Source: Candidatus Methanoperedens sp.
GTDB taxonomy: Archaea > Halobacteriota > Methanosarcinia > Methanosarcinales > Methanoperedenaceae
Direction of reading: 5' to 3'
NCBI GenBank assembly: GCA_012026795.1
Contig: VEPM01000008.1
Coordinates: 62,001-126,000, forward strand
DNA: 64,000 bases
Position 1 is the stretch's first letter. Each line of letters starts with the position of its first letter. Under the pieces are notes generated by a model. It did not search any database, was not told the origin of the DNA, and worked only from the letters and a program-made list of their open reading frames with translations. Below, one piece after another: positions 15,316-23,663 of this stretch. The translations under genes and the position numbers were made by a program.

Positions 15316-16125
15316 ATGACAAAAGAATGTTATTATTGCGGTTTCAGGGACCCTATGCCGTTCACATGCAAATTCTGCGGTAATTCCTATTGTTACAACC
15401 ACCGGCTTCCTGAATCACACAATTGTCCGGGGCTTTTAGAATATAAATCGAGATCAAGAGATACCGGGATCATTTATAAGACGGATTCTGTGGTAAGACG
15501 GAAACATAGTCCCTTCTTGAATTCATTAAATAATATTATGTCTGCTGTTAAAAGTAATTATTCTTTGATGATTCTTTTGATCGTTCTTATTTCTTATGTG
15601 TTGCAGTATATTATTCCCGGATATTTTTCTTATCTGGCTCTTTCACCCTACTATATTTTTTCCAGGCCATGGATACTTATCACACATATATTCCTGCATT
15701 CCGGACCTATACATCTTCTTTTCAATATGATGTTTTTATTTTTCTTCGGGCCTGAGCTTGAGCGAAGGATAGGAGGAAAAAGATTCCTCTTTGTATTTTT
15801 CATTTCCGGGATTATTGCTGCGATCGGCTATTCATTGTGGTCGGTTTTTATTTTGAAACAATATTCGACAGCTGTGGGTGCAAGTGGCGCATTGTTCGGG
15901 ATATTTGCATGCCTAGCTGTTCTTGCGCCGGATATCGAGGTCGGTTTGTTCTTTTTTATTCGCATGAAGATAACATATGCATTGATATTTTTTGCTCTTT
16001 TTGACCTTTTGTTCATAGGCTCAAGCGGCGACCTGGTAGCAAGAAGTGCTCACTTAAGTGGAGTGATAGCTGGTCTTGCTTTTGGGAAATACATAAAAAA
16101 GACAGGAAATTACATCCGTTATTAA
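15316..16125 (+). CDS. AN1-type zinc finger fused to a rhomboid-family intramembrane protease
   Basis: This is a 269-aa protein. Residues 4-41 form an AN1-like zinc finger: CYYCGFRDPMPFTCKFCG, YCYNHRLPESHNCPG. From about residue 75 there are six transmembrane segments of the rhomboid fold, with the HSGPIHLLFNMMFLFFFGPE loop, the catalytic serine in GASGALFGIFA (near 193) and the catalytic histidine in SAHLSGVIAGLAFG (near 247). It should cleave membrane proteins within the bilayer. The finger, on the cytoplasmic side, may select substrates. The fusion is known from archaea, but its substrates are not. Confidence 0.9.
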   Translation: MTKECYYCGFRDPMPFTCKFCGNSYCYNHRLPESHNCPGLLEYKSRSRDTGIIYKTDSVVRRKHSPFLNSLNNIMSAVKSNYSLMILLIVLISYVLQYIIPGYFSYLALSPYYIFSRPWILITHIFLHSGPIHLLFNMMFLFFFGPELERRIGGKRFLFVFFISGIIAAIGYSLWSVFILKQYSTAVGASGALFGIFACLAVLAPDIEVGLFFFIRMKITYALIFFALFDLLFIGSSGDLVARSAHLSGVIAGLAFGKYIKKTGNYIRY

Positions 16126-16151
16126 GATATTATTTAAGATATTATATTTCT

Positions 16152-16321
16152 CCGGGCCCTGAGCCCATCCATTAATTCCAACTTTCTGAACTGCATGCTA
16201 TTTTTAAAGGCTATAACCAGCCAATAGACAGGATTCACAGGATCGACAGGATAGATTTCTGGCAATTCATCCTGTCAATCCTGTTATCCTGTCCATTTAT
16301 TGGATGGGTTCCCGGGCCCTG
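16152..16321. repeat. Nested inverted repeat (~170 bp) overlapping a lipoprotein 3' end
   Basis: Outer arms: CCGGGCCCTGAGCCCATCCA (16153-16172) against TGGATGGGTTCCCGGGCCCT (16301-16320). Inner arms: CCAATAGACAGGATTCACAG and following (16221-16252) against ATCCTGTCAATCCTGT through TTATTGG (16268-16302). The inner arms are built from repeated ACAGGAT words. The right arm runs into the last codons of the lipoprotein gene and provides its C-terminal ITGPGNPSNKWTG. It looks like a small non-coding mobile or palindromic element. Confidence 0.75.
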
Positions 16322-16649
16322 TTATTCTTTTATAATCGCTATGGTATTCGTATGACTTATCTCCGGCTTTTAAGATGATTTTGAAACCGGGTGTAATTAC
16401 CTGTGCATACATCATGCCTTTTTCAGGATAGCCAAGGCTGGTGTCAGGCCACTCAACCGCTTCTTGTTTAACCAGCTGAATATTTTCAACAGGAATTTTT
16501 AATCGTTCAGAAAGATCTTTTTTGGCTAAATCCACCACCGGAGAATATTCAGGGATGACTGAATTATTATATATAGACTCATTTTGACTTTGTTCCACGC
16601 AACCCGTAAAGTAAACTGATACTAAAAAAAGAACCATTAATAGTTTCAT
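16284..16649 (-). CDS. Small lipoprotein of unknown function
   Basis: The chosen start is the ATG at 16649, giving 121 aa. It opens with a lipoprotein signal (MKLLMVLFLVSVYFTGCVEQ, lipobox FTGC). An upstream ATG would place 18 hydrophilic residues before the signal, which makes no sense. The mature part has AKKDLSERLKIPVENIQLVK and VEWPDTSLGYPEKGMMYAQV ITPGF-type text (a motif also seen in small secreted proteins with a PDTSLGCP-like patch). The C-terminal dozen residues are encoded by the arm of an inverted repeat, so the original C-terminus may have been replaced. Exported and lipid-anchored by prediction; role unknown. Confidence 0.7.
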   Translation of the reverse strand: MKLLMVLFLVSVYFTGCVEQSQNESIYNNSVIPEYSPVVDLAKKDLSERLKIPVENIQLVKQEAVEWPDTSLGYPEKGMMYAQVITPGFKIILKAGDKSYEYHSDYKRITGPGNPSNKWTG

Positions 16650-16751
16650 AATATTATATCTTTCTTGAACATATTTAATATGATTGTAATCACATTGAAT
16701 CATTATATTGAAAATATATTTATATCAAATAGACCATATCAAACGTCTATA

Positions 16752-17717
16752 ATGAACGGAGAATTTGCGGAAATAATTGTAGCATCAAGACCCTCTGTGG
16801 CCGTAATCGGACTCGGGGGCGCTGGAAGCAATATAATAACCTTTCTTTCGGATAAAAACATTGCCGGTGCAAAAGTAATTGCGGCAAATTCGGATATCAG
16901 CCATCTTGTCCTCCAGAGGGCAGATAAATTATTGCTGCTGGGAAAAGAAAGAAGTAAAGGCAAAGGATGCGGTGGATTCCCGGAAGTTGGCGCAGAATGC
17001 GCACAAGAAAGTAAGGATGAGATCCAGAAAGAACTTGAAGGAGCAAATATTGTGTTTATTGTTGCAGGTCTTGGGGGAGGGACAGGCACAGGCTCGGCTC
17101 CTGTGGTTGCAGAGATTTCACGTTCGATGGGCGCACTCACAATAGCCTGCCTGACAATGCCTTTTGAGATCGAGGCGTTGAGGCGTGAAAACGCCAAAAA
17201 AGCGATCCGTGCTCTTTCGCAAACCTGCGATTCCGTCGTTTTGATAGATAACACAAAACTCAGGCAGGTCGCAGGAAACCTGCCCCTTAAGACGGCTTTT
17301 GCTGTTGCCAATTCATTAATAGGGGAATTTATTAAAAGTATTACAGAAACCATCACTCTCCCCAGCCTTATGAATCTTGATTTTGCAGACTTAAAAGCTG
17401 TGCTTGAAAATAAAGGTATTTCCTCATTCGGGATCGGGGAATCAGAAGGTCCGGACCGCGTGAAAAAAGCAGTATTAAAAGCAATATCTGCCCCTCTTCT
17501 TGATATTCCTGATCTTGGGTCTGCACACGGTCTTTTGATCCATATCAATGGCGGGCAGGACCTGACACTTGAAGAAGTGGCGCATGTTGATGAATTGATG
17601 GCGCAACAGGTTCCCGGCACAAAAAGAATAATCTGGGGTGCAAACGTGGATGAGACAATGACAGGGCGAATCCGCATTATGGCATTGTTCGCAAGTGTCG
17701 GCAACCCTTTTGAGTGA
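16752..17717 (+). CDS. ftsZ: FtsZ-family cell division GTPase
   Basis: This is a 321-aa protein from ATG 16752; a longer start would overlap the lipoprotein promoter and adds non-conserved residues. It has the tubulin/FtsZ signature GGGTGTGS near residue 97, the nucleotide-binding VIGLGGAGSN near residue 20, the AANSDISHL segment, the MPFEIEALRRENAKKAI helix and the catalytic-loop-containing NLDFADLKAVLENKGISSFG. The features fit FtsZ proper rather than CetZ. It would polymerise into the division ring. It lacks a long C-terminal tail with the usual conserved peptide, so membrane linkage may use another contact. It diverges from the lipoprotein gene. Confidence 0.9.
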   Translation: MNGEFAEIIVASRPSVAVIGLGGAGSNIITFLSDKNIAGAKVIAANSDISHLVLQRADKLLLLGKERSKGKGCGGFPEVGAECAQESKDEIQKELEGANIVFIVAGLGGGTGTGSAPVVAEISRSMGALTIACLTMPFEIEALRRENAKKAIRALSQTCDSVVLIDNTKLRQVAGNLPLKTAFAVANSLIGEFIKSITETITLPSLMNLDFADLKAVLENKGISSFGIGESEGPDRVKKAVLKAISAPLLDIPDLGSAHGLLIHINGGQDLTLEEVAHVDELMAQQVPGTKRIIWGANVDETMTGRIRIMALFASVGNPFE

Positions 17718-17883
17718 TTTAACTGTAAGCTGGTAAACCGACTGTAATCGTTTTAATTTCAAAATTTTTTATCATAATCATAACTATTACAATCATTTTT
17801 TAAATCTTTAAACTGCAATAATTATAAGTAGATAGTAGTCCAATATTAAAATAATCATCCAAGATAGGTCGTTTGACTATTTA

Positions 17884-18105
17884 TTGGGTGAACCGAGATA
17901 TGGAGAAAAAGAAATGATACATGAGAAATTATGGAATAGGATGTTATTCTGTATATTAATATCAATCCTACCGGTGATGCTGCTTGTTCCTTTATGAGCC
18001 GCACAAAAAGGATTCTTTGATTTTCCCGTAAGTTTTTTTGCTTTCTTGCATTTTGCAGAAGCAGGTTTATATCTTATTGAAATAGATACGTCTAACCCGA
18101 AAAAT
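17884..18105 (+). pseudogene. Hydrophobic ORF with in-frame TGA upstream of mptG (possible broken gene)
   Basis: The 388 bases between ftsZ and mptG hold no clear gene, but one frame reads like protein: a TTG (17884) or ATG (17914, GGAG eight bases before it) opens a run MIHEKLWNRM and LFCILISILPVMLLVPL, stops at TGA (17995-17997), and continues in the same frame as KGFFDFPVSFFAFLHFAEAG to the mptG start. Together it would be a small protein with two membrane helices. It may be a decayed gene, or a 27-aa membrane peptide; coincidence is also possible. Confidence 0.35.
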
Positions 18106-19050
18106 ATGCTCGAAATAACAACCCCCTCCCGCCTGCATTTAACACTTATCGATATGAATGCCAGTATCGGGCGCGTTGATGGAAGCATCGGCCTGACTCT
18201 TGATAATCCTGTAATAAAAATTAAAGCCCGAAAATCGGATATTATTGAAATAACAGGCAAGAACGAGCATATTGAACGCATAAGGAATAGCGCAAAGTCC
18301 CTGCTTCCTGACGGCGAGGGAATACAAATCTCAATCGAAGAAGATTATCCGTCACATATTGGCCTTGGTTCAGGCACCCAGGCAGCTCTTGCGGCAGGCA
18401 TGGCTGTCAGTGAATTATATGACCTTGGCCTGTCTGTTCATGAGATCGCAATAAAAGTGGGACGGGGAGGCACAAGCGGCATTGGCGTTGCTGCATTTGA
18501 AAATGGCGGGTTCATACTTGACGGTGGTCACAAATTCAGCCAGAAGAGGGCATTTCTTCCCTCAGCTGCAAGCAAGCTTCCTCCAGCACCGGTTTTATTA
18601 AGAAAAGATTTCCCTGATTGGGATATCGTTATAATCGTGCCTGAACAGAAAGGTGCATCGCAGCAAAGTGAAGTGGATATATTCCGGAAAGAATGTCCGG
18701 TTCCGCTCAAGGAAGTAGAGGCACTATCCCATGTGATCCTGATGCAGCTTCTTCCTGCGCTTTTTGAGAATGACATCATTACATTCGGGAAAAGTATCTA
18801 TGCGATCCAGGAACTGGGTTTTAAAAAACGGGAAGTTGAATTGCAGCCCGCTTCATTTGATTTGATACAGGCTTTAAGGGATGGCGGCGCCAGTGGCGCA
18901 GGGATGAGTTCATTCGGGCCAACCGTGTATGCTTTTGGGGAGGATACAGAAAACCTCAAGAAAATCGCAGGTGAACTCCTTGATGGCAAAGGGCTGGTAT
19001 TTAGTACCAGAGCGAGGAACAGGGGAGCGATTATTGATAAATGTCGATAA
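18106..19050 (+). CDS. mptG: Beta-ribofuranosylaminobenzene 5'-phosphate synthase
   Basis: This 314-aa GHMP-kinase-fold protein belongs to the archaeal beta-RFAP synthase group. It condenses p-hydroxybenzoate/p-aminobenzoate-type substrate with PRPP, the first committed step to tetrahydromethanopterin. Visible features are the opening MLEITTPSRLHLTLIDMN, the glycine-rich HIGLGSGTQAALAAGMAVSE near residue 85, VGRGGTSGIGVAAFENGG and a closing GASGAGMSSFGPTVYA. The ATG at 18106 is preferred over the upstream TTG because the family starts at this strand. It overlaps the next gene by 10 bases. Presence of the gene says the host uses H4MPT/H4SPT C1 chemistry. Confidence 0.88.
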   Translation: MLEITTPSRLHLTLIDMNASIGRVDGSIGLTLDNPVIKIKARKSDIIEITGKNEHIERIRNSAKSLLPDGEGIQISIEEDYPSHIGLGSGTQAALAAGMAVSELYDLGLSVHEIAIKVGRGGTSGIGVAAFENGGFILDGGHKFSQKRAFLPSAASKLPPAPVLLRKDFPDWDIVIIVPEQKGASQQSEVDIFRKECPVPLKEVEALSHVILMQLLPALFENDIITFGKSIYAIQELGFKKREVELQPASFDLIQALRDGGASGAGMSSFGPTVYAFGEDTENLKKIAGELLDGKGLVFSTRARNRGAIIDKCR

Positions 19051-19826
19051 GAACCAGTGTATTAAAACATTATGAAAGTCTTTCCAGGGACTATGATCAT
19101 AGATTTGATAATCCCCGTATCAATTATATGAGGTCTGTAGAGAAAATAGTTCTCCTGGACAGCCTGAAGATGGGATTAATACTTGATATTGGCTGCGGAA
19201 CAGGAGAGCAATCTTTGTTCCTGGCTGAAAAAGGATATCGGGTACTGGGTGTAGATATATCTAAAGAGATGATAAAAATAGCAAAAGAGAGGATAAAAGA
19301 TGCCAGATTCAAAGACAATCTGTCTTTTGTTATTGCATCAGCCGAGTTTCTTCCATTTCGCGATAAAAGTTTTGACGGCATAATTTCCATCTTTGGGATA
19401 TTTAATCATATCCCAAACGTCGATTATGCCTTCCGGGAGACATCCAGGGTTTTAAAAACCGGCTGCCAGGCCATCTTTACAGTTGTTAACAGGTGGAACC
19501 TGACATGGTGGGTCAACGCTTTTATAAAATGTAAGGGAAGCTGGATAATATCTTCCCTGAGAAGTAAAGAGTATGTAGTGAATGGATTGTGGACGTATTA
19601 TTTTTCAAGAGGGGACCTGATAAACAAACTTAAGGATGTCGGATTCAAAGCAAGAATTGGAAGTTTGTTACTGTTTGTGTACCCATTTAGCCCAAGGAAA
19701 TTATTATTGCATGAAAAAATATTCATTCGTTTTGAGGATGCAGCCCGGTGGTATTACCCATTCAATAGCCTGGGTTATTATCATCTTGTCATAGTAGAAA
19801 AAGATGCAGTTTGGAAAGGTATTTAA
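19041..19826 (+). CDS. Class I SAM-dependent methyltransferase
   Basis: This 261-aa protein has methyltransferase motif I LILDIGCGTGEQSLFLAEKG near residue 50, motif II VLGVDISKEMIKIAKERI, motif III ASAEFLPFRDKSFDGI and a C-terminal aromatic-rich part. It overlaps the mptG 3' end by 10 bases, so the two are probably co-expressed. A link to pterin synthesis is possible but rests only on that overlap; the general fold is shared by small-molecule and lipid methyltransferases. Confidence 0.85.
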   Translation: MSIRTSVLKHYESLSRDYDHRFDNPRINYMRSVEKIVLLDSLKMGLILDIGCGTGEQSLFLAEKGYRVLGVDISKEMIKIAKERIKDARFKDNLSFVIASAEFLPFRDKSFDGIISIFGIFNHIPNVDYAFRETSRVLKTGCQAIFTVVNRWNLTWWVNAFIKCKGSWIISSLRSKEYVVNGLWTYYFSRGDLINKLKDVGFKARIGSLLLFVYPFSPRKLLLHEKIFIRFEDAARWYYPFNSLGYYHLVIVEKDAVWKGI

Positions 19827-19907
19827 TATCCTACCCCCATAATGGGTTGCCTTCGCTTATAAGAATTTGAAAATCAATTGGAAATAATAATTATCGGAGA
19901 AAATTAA

Positions 19908-20363
19908 ATGGCAAGAATGCACACACGTAAAAAAGGCCAGGCAGGGTCCACAAAACCGATCAGGACGGAGCCCCCTAAGTGGTCGAACACCAACAAGGAT
20001 GAGATCGAGAGTACTATAGAACAGCTTGCAACGAGTGGTAATTCCTCAAGCAAGATCGGTATGATCTTAAGAGACCGTTACGGCGTCCCTGATGTCACAC
20101 TTGTGACAGGCAAGAAAATAGGAACCATAATGAAGGAAAAGAATGTTTCTTCAAAAGTTCCGGAAGACATTCATAATATTATAACCGATGTACTTGATCT
20201 GAATAAACACCTTTTAAAGAATCCTAAAGATATGCATAATAAGCGTGCGCTTAATAATAAGATCTCAAAAATAAGGAGACTTGAAAAATATTATCGCCGT
20301 GAAGGTGTACTTCCGGAAGACTGGAAATTCTCTATCCAGAGAGCAGAAATGCTCATTTCATAA
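19908..20363 (+). CDS. rps15: 30S ribosomal protein S15 (archaeal/eukaryal S13e type)
   Basis: This is a 151-aa protein, the usual archaeal length. It opens MARMHTRKKGQAGSTKP, then PPKWSNTNKDEIESTIEQLA, LRDRYGVPDVTLVTGKKIGT and KISKIRRLEKYYRREGVLPE DW, the S15/S13e core that binds 16S rRNA. It is followed by the recJ-like and pcc1-like genes, a gene order common in Euryarchaeota. An 81-base spacer upstream is AT-rich and has TATA-like words. Confidence 0.97.
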   Translation: MARMHTRKKGQAGSTKPIRTEPPKWSNTNKDEIESTIEQLATSGNSSSKIGMILRDRYGVPDVTLVTGKKIGTIMKEKNVSSKVPEDIHNIITDVLDLNKHLLKNPKDMHNKRALNNKISKIRRLEKYYRREGVLPEDWKFSIQRAEMLIS

Positions 20364-20369
20364 GTCCCG

Positions 20370-21689
20370 ATGACTGATGGACAGGAAAGCCTCGCTGAAC
20401 TTGAGGCTCTTAGCAGGCAGGTAGCAGAAGCCATATTGGAACATGATATGGTTCGGCTTATTTCGCATAACGATGCTGATGGCTTATCTGCTGCCGGTAT
20501 CATGTGTAACGCCCTTCACAGGAAGGGTATACTTTTTCATGCTACGATAGTCAGCCAGTTTGACCAATCAACATTGGACTTAATTGAAAAAACATCCTAT
20601 GGACCTGTAATTCTTTGCGACATGGGAAGCGGCCAGGTCGAACTGACTTCCAGGATAAAAGAAGCCATTATAATTGACCACCACAAACCAACAGGGAAAC
20701 TGGAACATATCCAGTTCAACCCGCATCTTGTGGGTATTGATGGCTCGACCGAATTATGCGCTTCATGCGGCGCTTATATGATAGCCCGCCAGATGGGCGA
20801 TAATACCGACCTTGCAGGACTTGCTATTGCAGGGGCGACCGGGGATAAACAGCCAATGAAAGGCGCAAATAAATCTATCCTCGATGAAGCCATCGCCAGC
20901 AGGACAGTAACTTCCAGTAAAGGGCTTCGAATCGGGGATGGGCCCTTAGCTGAAATTTTTGAAAATAGTATAGATCCTTATCTTGATATAACCGGTGATA
21001 AGGATAAGATCAAGGTCTTCCTGGATAGTCTTGGAATAAAAGGCGAATTGCGAAATCTTTCAGAAGAAGAATTGACGAAACTTTCGTCTGTGATAATATT
21101 AAAGCTTGTGAAGCAGGGAAGCCTCCCGGCTATTGATACCCTTATAGGTGACAACTATCACCTTAACAGGGAAGTTGTACAAAACATATATGATTTTGTA
21201 AATATCCTGAACGCTTGCGGTAAAGATGAAAAAGCAGGAATTGCACTTTCACTGTGTATGCGGGATGAGTCGGTCATTGATGAGGCAAAGATCATAGCGC
21301 GGGAGAACCAGCGCGCTTTGATCAGCGTAATTAAAAAGGCACAGGCCCGGATCAAGGCAGCCCGGAGTTTCAGGTATGTGCTCCTTGAGGATTCAAGCGG
21401 CACTGGAATAATTGCAGGAACGATGACGCGATACTTATATCCGGATAAGCCTTTCCTCACATTTAACGAAATTGAGGGAAAGATCCGTGTTTCAGGCCGC
21501 GGGACAAGGAAATTGGTAGGCGCCGGACTTGATCTTGCAGCGGCTATGAGGGAAGCGTCAGCAGCTGTGGGAGGCATGGGCGGGGGGCATGATGTTGCAT
21601 CAGGCGCCACAATACCCGTTGGAACCGCAATGAAGTTCATAGATCTGGTTGATCCAATAATCGAAAAACAATTAAAACCAAAAGCATGA
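20370..21689 (+). CDS. Archaeal RecJ-like DHH-family single-stranded-DNA exonuclease
   Basis: This 439-aa protein has the DHH phosphoesterase motifs: HNDADGLSAAGIMCNAL near residue 32, VILCDMGSGQ near 72, IIIDHHKPTG near 93 and the DHHA1-type nucleic-acid motif GGMGGGHDVASGATIP near 395. Archaeal RecJ homologues (GAN, RecJ1/2) associate with GINS or act as 5'-3' exonucleases; which type this is cannot be told without alignment. It lies six bases after rps15 and overlaps pcc1 by 4 bases, so replication, ribosome and tRNA-modification functions are on one transcript. Confidence 0.9.
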   Translation: MTDGQESLAELEALSRQVAEAILEHDMVRLISHNDADGLSAAGIMCNALHRKGILFHATIVSQFDQSTLDLIEKTSYGPVILCDMGSGQVELTSRIKEAIIIDHHKPTGKLEHIQFNPHLVGIDGSTELCASCGAYMIARQMGDNTDLAGLAIAGATGDKQPMKGANKSILDEAIASRTVTSSKGLRIGDGPLAEIFENSIDPYLDITGDKDKIKVFLDSLGIKGELRNLSEEELTKLSSVIILKLVKQGSLPAIDTLIGDNYHLNREVVQNIYDFVNILNACGKDEKAGIALSLCMRDESVIDEAKIIARENQRALISVIKKAQARIKAARSFRYVLLEDSSGTGIIAGTMTRYLYPDKPFLTFNEIEGKIRVSGRGTRKLVGAGLDLAAAMREASAAVGGMGGGHDVASGATIPVGTAMKFIDLVDPIIEKQLKPKA

Positions 21690-21937
21690 AGATAGAAGGA
21701 AAATTAACATTCAGAGGTGAAAAATCAGGAGAACTGGTTAATATTATTGCAGAATCCCTGGCGCCGGATAATGTTCCTGGAATAAAGACAATTATCGGGG
21801 ATGGTTCTGCGGTCGTTTTATTCGAAGGAGAAAAGGTGGGCACGATCCTTGCTTCGGTTGATGATTACCTGATGAATGCAAAAATCGCATATGAAATGAT
21901 AAATTTATGTCTCTTCCATTTGATGATACACTATTGA
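21686..21937 (+). CDS. pcc1: KEOPS complex Pcc1-like subunit
   Basis: This 83-aa protein has the Pcc1 pattern: a beta-alpha-beta fold with KLTFRGEKSGELVNIIAESL, APDNVPGIKTIIGDGSAVVL and a helix VDDYLMNAKIAYEMIN. Pcc1 is the dimerisation subunit of KEOPS, which makes t6A37 in tRNA. Its ATG overlaps the recJ-like stop (ATGA). The last ten residues (LCLFHLMIHY) run into the next gene, so the C-terminus may be recently changed. Confidence 0.82.
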   Translation: MKIEGKLTFRGEKSGELVNIIAESLAPDNVPGIKTIIGDGSAVVLFEGEKVGTILASVDDYLMNAKIAYEMINLCLFHLMIHY

Positions 21938-22368
21938 TCAAACACGTTAACCGACTGCTGCAAAGCTACTTACGCTGGACAGGGCAGGAGCTTATTCCTC
22001 CTGGTAGGCCACAGGAGCGCGCCAGGGCACTATTTTATCAACCTTTCGTTGTTCTCTCGCATGGGATACAGGCAGACCCTGTTTTGAACTATGGTAACCA
22101 GGCAGCGCTTGACCTGTGGGAGATGACATGGGAAGAATTCATTAAAATGCCATCACGCCTTACTGCAGAACCTGTTAATCGCGAAGATCGTGAAAGACTC
22201 CTTGAAGAGGTCAGGCGCAATGGGTATATCGACACGTACCGCGGAGTACGCATATCTGGCACAGGTCGGCGCTTCCTGATAGAGCGAGGTACTGTCTGGA
22301 ATATCGTTGATGAGAATAATAAATATGCCGGACAGGCAGCGACTTTTAGCAGATGGACATATTTATAA
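21907..22368 (+). CDS. MEKHLA (PAS-like) domain protein
   Basis: This 153-aa protein has the MEKHLA pattern throughout: LLQSYLRWTGQELIPPG, ARALFYQPFVVLSHGIQADP, VLNYGNQAALDLWEMTWEEF, LPSRLTAEPVNREDR-like SRLTAEPVNREDRERLLEEV and YRGVRISGTGRRFLIERG. The fold is related to PAS domains. Stand-alone forms are common and of unknown function. It overlaps pcc1 by 31 bases in another frame, a long overlap suggesting late insertion next to pcc1. Confidence 0.85.
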   Translation: MSLPFDDTLLIKHVNRLLQSYLRWTGQELIPPGRPQERARALFYQPFVVLSHGIQADPVLNYGNQAALDLWEMTWEEFIKMPSRLTAEPVNREDRERLLEEVRRNGYIDTYRGVRISGTGRRFLIERGTVWNIVDENNKYAGQAATFSRWTYL

Positions 22369-22410
22369 TTCATTTGACCTTGATATTGAGGCTGTAACAA
22401 AAGAAATTTC

Positions 22411-22809
22411 TTAAGAATTCAACAGGAAGTAAAGATTGTTAAAATTAATAAACAAATACATGTATATCATTCCTAACATTGCGCCTTTTGCCATCCTTCG
22501 GTTTTGAACAGGAATTCGATACATTACTAACATTATGAGAAAAACTATTGTCAATTTGAACGGGACGAACCATTCCTGGTTATACAGGGGATTGAGTTCT
22601 TTGTTCTGTGGGTTTTGAAGCGCAAAATACGTGATCGTCAGGTCTGATATTTGCAGTATTGTGAATAATATCCCGAATAATATTATAAATCGTATGTATC
22701 CTGAGTTACCACCGATCAAAGATTTAAATCTATAAAGGAAATTGTACTTAATCTCACTTTTTGTATCCTGATTTTCCAGGTTATTCACGTGATATTTTGA
22801 ATCGGTCAT
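22411..22809 (-). CDS. Small integral membrane protein (DUF5658-like)
   Basis: The chosen start is MTDSKYHV (22809), giving 132 aa; an upstream ATG adds eight residues. After a polar N-terminus come three hydrophobic segments: FIILFGILFTILQISDLTIT, LTIVFLIMLVMYRI and GMIYMYLFINFNNLYFLL. The DLTITYFALQNP...ELNPLYN segment (near residues 65-85) matches the DUF5658 membrane family, of unknown function. It converges with the MEKHLA gene. Confidence 0.65.
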   Translation of the reverse strand: MTDSKYHVNNLENQDTKSEIKYNFLYRFKSLIGGNSGYIRFIILFGILFTILQISDLTITYFALQNPQNKELNPLYNQEWFVPFKLTIVFLIMLVMYRIPVQNRRMAKGAMLGMIYMYLFINFNNLYFLLNS

Positions 22810-23000
22810 CTCATACACACCAATTCTAAACAAGACCTTTATCTATTTAAATATATCTAATTAATTGAATAATTATAATCGTGATTATCATAAGATATAT
22901 TCCAGATTAAAATTCACACAATCATATGTAATAAAAATCCTGGTTGATAATCTTTAAATAATATGAAGAATAATGTTTATTAAATTAACAATGTTTATTT

Positions 23001-23663
23001 ATGGGAATAAAAGAAAGAAAAGAAAACGAAAAATCTGAGATGAAAGAGCTGATCTTAAAGACAGCAATGAAGTTGTTCCTGGATAAGGGGTTCAATAACA
23101 TAACCATACGAAACATTGCAGAAAAAATTGAATACAGTCCGGCGACTATTTATCTCTACTTCAAAAATAAAGATGAAATCCTTTACACTCTTCGAAAGGA
23201 AGGATTTGAAAAACTATATGAATGGCAGAAAACGTCACTTAATATAAATGATCCTCTTGAACGTCTAATCAAACATGGGGAGGCATATGTTTTATTTGCC
23301 CTTGAAAATCCTGAATATTATGATCTGATGTTTATGATGAGAAGTCCTGTAAAAAATACAACAGAGACAAATTTTTATGATATCGGTCTGAAATCATATG
23401 AACTGCTCAAGAATAATGTGAATGAATGTATGATACTGGGATTGTTCCCCCGGATGAACGTGGATATAGTCGCATTCTCATTATGGTCTTACGTCCATGG
23501 AGTCGCTTCATTAATAATTCGCAGCAGAGGCATTATGTTCCCTGAAGAACAAGTAAATAATATAATTAAAGGGTCCCTTGATTTTATGCTGAAGATAAAT
23601 CGTAATAAAATATGGAATATTAATAATGAATTAAGAAATACGAAACCGGAGATAAATAAATGA
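23001..23663 (+). CDS. TetR-family transcription regulator
   Basis: This 220-aa protein has the TetR N-terminal helix-turn-helix: ILKTAMKLFLDKGFNNITIR, NIAEKIEYSPATIYLYFKNK and DEILYTLRKEGF, then a helical ligand-binding part with a C-terminal TetR_C-like YVLFALENPEYYDLMFMM. It is the first gene of an operon with an exported protein and an ABC exporter (overlapping the next gene by 4 bases), so it likely represses its own export operon in the absence of a ligand. Confidence 0.93.
   Translation: MGIKERKENEKSEMKELILKTAMKLFLDKGFNNITIRNIAEKIEYSPATIYLYFKNKDEILYTLRKEGFEKLYEWQKTSLNINDPLERLIKHGEAYVLFALENPEYYDLMFMMRSPVKNTTETNFYDIGLKSYELLKNNVNECMILGLFPRMNVDIVAFSLWSYVHGVASLIIRSRGIMFPEEQVNNIIKGSLDFMLKINRNKIWNINNELRNTKPEINK

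Noticed and set aside
16221-16302. CRISPR-like short repeats (ACAGGAT words)
   Set aside because: Words are 7-10 bases and arranged as an inverted repeat, without spacers of constant length.
16739-17704. A 321-codon open frame on the minus strand
   Set aside because: It is the antisense shadow of ftsZ; its product has no domain pattern, whereas the plus strand has the GGGTGTGS motif.
17995-17997. A selenocysteine TGA codon
   Set aside because: Sec use in archaea is confined to a few other lineages and no SECIS-like structure is evident; a broken gene or short peptide is likelier.
17877-18281. A 134-codon minus-strand frame over the mptG start
   Set aside because: Mostly antisense of mptG; no ribosome site or domain pattern.
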